From Actinomycetes bacterium (GTDB taxonomy: Bacteria > Actinomycetota > Actinomycetes > Mycobacteriales > Mycobacteriaceae), in assembly GCA_023388385.1 (NCBI GenBank), contig JAEWGK010000129.1, positions 1 to 14,647 of the forward strand: a stretch of DNA of 14,647 bases, in the 5' to 3' direction. The translations under genes and the position numbers were made by a program. Shown piece by piece: positions 13,182-14,647 of this stretch. The notes below the pieces were generated by a model. It saw nothing but the letters and a program-made list of their open reading frames with translations, was not told the origin of the DNA and ran no database searches. Within the stretch, counting starts at the first letter, position 1. Each line of letters starts with the position of its first letter.

Positions 13182-13805
13182 CTAGTGGTCGGAGTACACC
13201 AGGTCGCGGGCAAGGTCGCGCGCGGTCTGCAGCGCGGTGAGATCGCCGGCCATCTTGGAGCCGGCCAGTCCGCCGTCGAGGAACACCATCAGCTGATTGG
13301 CATGCAACGACGGCTGCGAACAGTCGCGGTCGGCGAGGAGGCCGCGCAGCGTCTCCCACACCCACTCGCGGTGGCGGGCGACGGTGGCGCGGATCTCCTC
13401 CTCGCTCTCCGTCTCGGGCTTGGGGTACTCGCTGGCGGCGTTTTGGAAGTGGGAGCCGCGGAAGCCGATGGCCGGCTGCTCGGCGATGCAGACGTCGAAG
13501 AACGCCAGGATCTTCTCCTCGGGCGTGTCGACGCCGCCGGCGCGCTTCTCCCACGCCTGCCGCCACTCCTGGTCCAGCCGCTCCAGGTAGGCGATGACCA
13601 GCTTGTCCTTGGAGCCGAACAGCGAATAGAGGCTGGCCTTGGCGACGTCGGCCTCGCGCAGGATGCGGTCGATGCCGATGACGCGGATGCCCTCCGTGGT
13701 GAACAGGCGCGTGGCGCCGTCCAGCAGGCGCTCCCGCGGGCTGGGGCGGTTGCGGCGGCGCGACGTTGAGCGTCCGCTCCGCGTCGATTTGGTCGCCTCG
13801 GCCAC
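13182..13805 (-). CDS. TetR/AcrR family transcriptional regulator
   Basis: The 207-aa product has a typical N-terminal TetR helix-turn-helix, from RERLLDGATRLFTTEGI (24-40) through DRILREADVAKASLYSLFGS (46-65) to KDKLVIAYL. The C-terminal ligand domain contains CIAEQPAIGFRGSHFQNAAS (106-125), which resembles the LmrA/YxaF-like group. The first 20 residues are basic and disordered (TKSTRSGRSTSRRRNR). GTG 13805 was chosen because GGAG lies 5 nt upstream; upstream in-frame codons read through GC-rich non-conserved sequence. The stop faces the yidC stop across 78 bp. No obvious target gene adjoins it, so autoregulation or a distant target is likely. The ligand is unknown. Confidence 0.92.
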   Translation of the reverse strand: MAEATKSTRSGRSTSRRRNRPSPRERLLDGATRLFTTEGIRVIGIDRILREADVAKASLYSLFGSKDKLVIAYLERLDQEWRQAWEKRAGGVDTPEEKILAFFDVCIAEQPAIGFRGSHFQNAASEYPKPETESEEEIRATVARHREWVWETLRGLLADRDCSQPSLHANQLMVFLDGGLAGSKMAGDLTALQTARDLARDLVYSDH

Positions 13806-13914
13806 GTGCTCTCCGTTTCCTCGCCTCGCCAGTACCCCCTCAGGATACAGCGTCGATACCGACCTGTACGTCCACCGGCGCCGGTGTCCCGCGATCCGCC
13901 CCGGAACACGACGG

Positions 13915-13945
13915 GGCCCCGCCCCCGGGCTTCGGGGACGGGGCC
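13915..13945 (-). terminator. Hairpin terminator of the GlsB/YeaQ-type gene
   Basis: On the minus strand GGCCCCGTCCCC pairs with GGGGGCGGGGCC (12 bp with one U-G pair) around GAAGCCC, about 60 bp past the stop codon. It separates this gene from the tetR-type gene, which is read in the same direction. Confidence 0.65.
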
Positions 13946-14004
13946 GGCGGCCGCGCGGGGCGGCCCTCACGTCCGTGGACGCGGCACCTGCCGCGTGGCG
14001 GCGG

Positions 14005-14268
14005 TCAGCGCTTCTTCGTGATCAGGCCGACGATCCACAGGAGGATGCACGCGCCGACGATGGCGGTGAAGAAGGTCGCCCACCAGTTGCCCTTGCCGAG
14101 TTCGATGCCGACGCCCGGGACGAGGCCGAGCAGCCAGCCGCCGACGAAGGCGCCGATGACGCCGACGATGACGTTGAGCACGAGCCCCATCTGGGCGTCG
14201 GTGCCCATGATCTTCGACCCGATCCAGCCGGCGATGCCGCCGACGATGATCCACATGATGAAAGTCAT
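14005..14268 (-). CDS. GlsB/YeaQ/YmgE family small stress-response membrane protein
   Basis: The 87-aa protein is almost entirely hydrophobic, with three predicted membrane helices (3-20, 28-50 and 63-83) and a basic end, ITKKR. The motif GGIAGWIGSKIMG (10-22) and the Gly-rich second helix LNVIVGVIGAFVGGWLLG (31-48) are diagnostic of the transglycosylase-associated protein family (Pfam Transgly_assoc). Members are often stress-induced, but their molecular function is not settled, and the transglycosylase link is only in the name. ATG 14268 is preceded by GAAAGG about 10 nt upstream. It sits between a TetR gene and a universal stress protein gene, all leftward, with hairpins separating them. 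Confidence 0.92.
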   Translation of the reverse strand: MTFIMWIIVGGIAGWIGSKIMGTDAQMGLVLNVIVGVIGAFVGGWLLGLVPGVGIELGKGNWWATFFTAIVGACILLWIVGLITKKR

Positions 14269-14356
14269 GATTCAGGACCTTTCGTTCACGGTCCCGCGGC
14301 GGTGCGCGCGGACCTGTTCGGTTCTTCCGGGCGATGCCCGGAGCACATCGCCGTCA

Positions 14357-14362
14357 AGTATA
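14357..14362 (-). promoter_or_regulatory. Candidate -10 box for the GlsB/YeaQ-type gene
   Basis: TATACT on the minus strand is a near-consensus -10 box and would give a leader of about 80 nt. I see no good -35 match 16-18 bp upstream. A CCGGGC-GAT-GCCCGG hairpin (14327-14341) would lie in that leader. Confidence 0.4.
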
Positions 14363-14473
14363 GGGTGACCGGCGTTCATCCGGATTACGGACGCCTAACG
14401 TTTCGGCCAAGTGTGCGCCAACGGCGACCATGCGTCGTCACCGGTGCATCCCTCGGCCCCGGCGGCCCCGGCG

Positions 14474-14502
14474 CCCCGCGCCGGCGCGTTCGCCGTGCGG
14501 GG
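14474..14502 (-). terminator. Hairpin downstream of the universal stress protein gene
   Basis: CCCCGC pairs with GCGGGG, and inside it CGGCG pairs with CGCCG around a 4-nt loop, with small bulges. It lies 9 bp past the stop codon. There is no clear U-tract, so this is a tentative terminator. Confidence 0.45.
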
Positions 14503-14510
14503 CCGCGGAG

Positions 14511-14647
14511 TCAGTTCGGGAGGGTGTCCGGACGGACGACCATCATCGGGCACGGCGCAGCCTGCAGCAGGGCGCGCGACGTGGAGCCGAGCAGCATGCC
14601 CTTGAAGCCGCCGCGGCCGTGGGAGCCGACGACGAGGAGCTGGGCGC
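14511..14647 (-). CDS. Universal stress protein, UspA family (C-terminus only; 5' part outside window)
   Basis: Only the last 45 or so codons are present. They read [20 protein letters not shown], then [22 protein letters not shown] and a TGA stop at 14511. [16 protein letters not shown] contains the G-x2-G-x9-G-(S/T) ATP-binding signature of ATP-binding Usp proteins, and the final beta strand PMMVVRP is typical. Whether it has one or two Usp domains cannot be told from this fragment. The gene is leftward, like the small membrane protein gene after it, but the 242-bp gap with a hairpin suggests separate transcription. Confidence 0.93.
   Translation of the reverse strand, partial: AQLLVVGSHGRGGFKGMLLGSTSRALLQAAPCPMMVVRPDTLPN

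Noticed and set aside
13806..14004. Upstream N-terminal extension of the TetR gene to 13970
   Set aside because: The added residues are Arg/Pro-rich and non-conserved, the region includes the terminator of the preceding gene, and GTG 13805 has a good ribosome-binding site.

Overview
The window is high-GC actinobacterial DNA, most likely from a high-GC Corynebacterium or a close relative in Mycobacteriales. The evidence is G+C near 70% in the genes, GTG starts, candidate leaderless promoters with TAnnnT -10 boxes directly upstream of start codons, an Lsr2/CgpS-type nucleoid protein, a DUF6474-like Lys/Ala-rich protein and an actinobacterial TM0106-type RecB-like nuclease. The species cannot be named from the sequence alone.

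Positions 1-4501 form a purine/ureide catabolism block. Two leftward genes, an Asp/Glu (hydantoin/allantoin) racemase-family protein and a DUF6986 HpcH/HpaI-type aldolase cut by the window edge, overlap by an ATGA junction. They diverge from a rightward set made of OHCU decarboxylase (uraD), 5-hydroxyisourate hydrolase (uraH, also ATGA-overlapped) and an NCS2 urate/xanthine-type permease. The inferred flow is purine uptake, then HIU to OHCU to S-allantoin, with the leftward genes possibly handling ureide stereochemistry and a C2/C4 acid. No urate oxidase, allantoinase or allantoicase is in view. The racemase has Gly where the family has its first catalytic Cys. The 226-bp divergent promoter region holds two palindromes that could be operators.

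Positions 4502-8415 start with a 309-bp gap between convergent genes that contains a 100-nt near-perfect palindrome. A leftward FAD/NAD(P)-dependent monooxygenase-like gene and a leftward TM0106-family RecB-like/RNase H-like putative nuclease follow.

Positions 8416-11137 carry a rightward Lys/Ala-rich DUF6474-like protein and a Tat-exported PhoD phosphatase. Upstream of phoD are three 11-nt repeats that look like PHO boxes and a promoter consistent with leaderless translation.

Positions 11138-14647 carry lsr2, preceded by an AT-richer leader and bounded by strong hairpins. Next are a second-type YidC/Oxa1 insertase with a long basic tail, a convergent TetR regulator, a GlsB/YeaQ-type small membrane protein and the C-terminal end of a universal stress protein.

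There are no rRNA, tRNA, CRISPR, phage or transposase genes. Most of the window is ordinary chromosomal content. The points most worth following are the atypical racemase, the palindromic element, the PHO-box array and the altered AT-hook of Lsr2.
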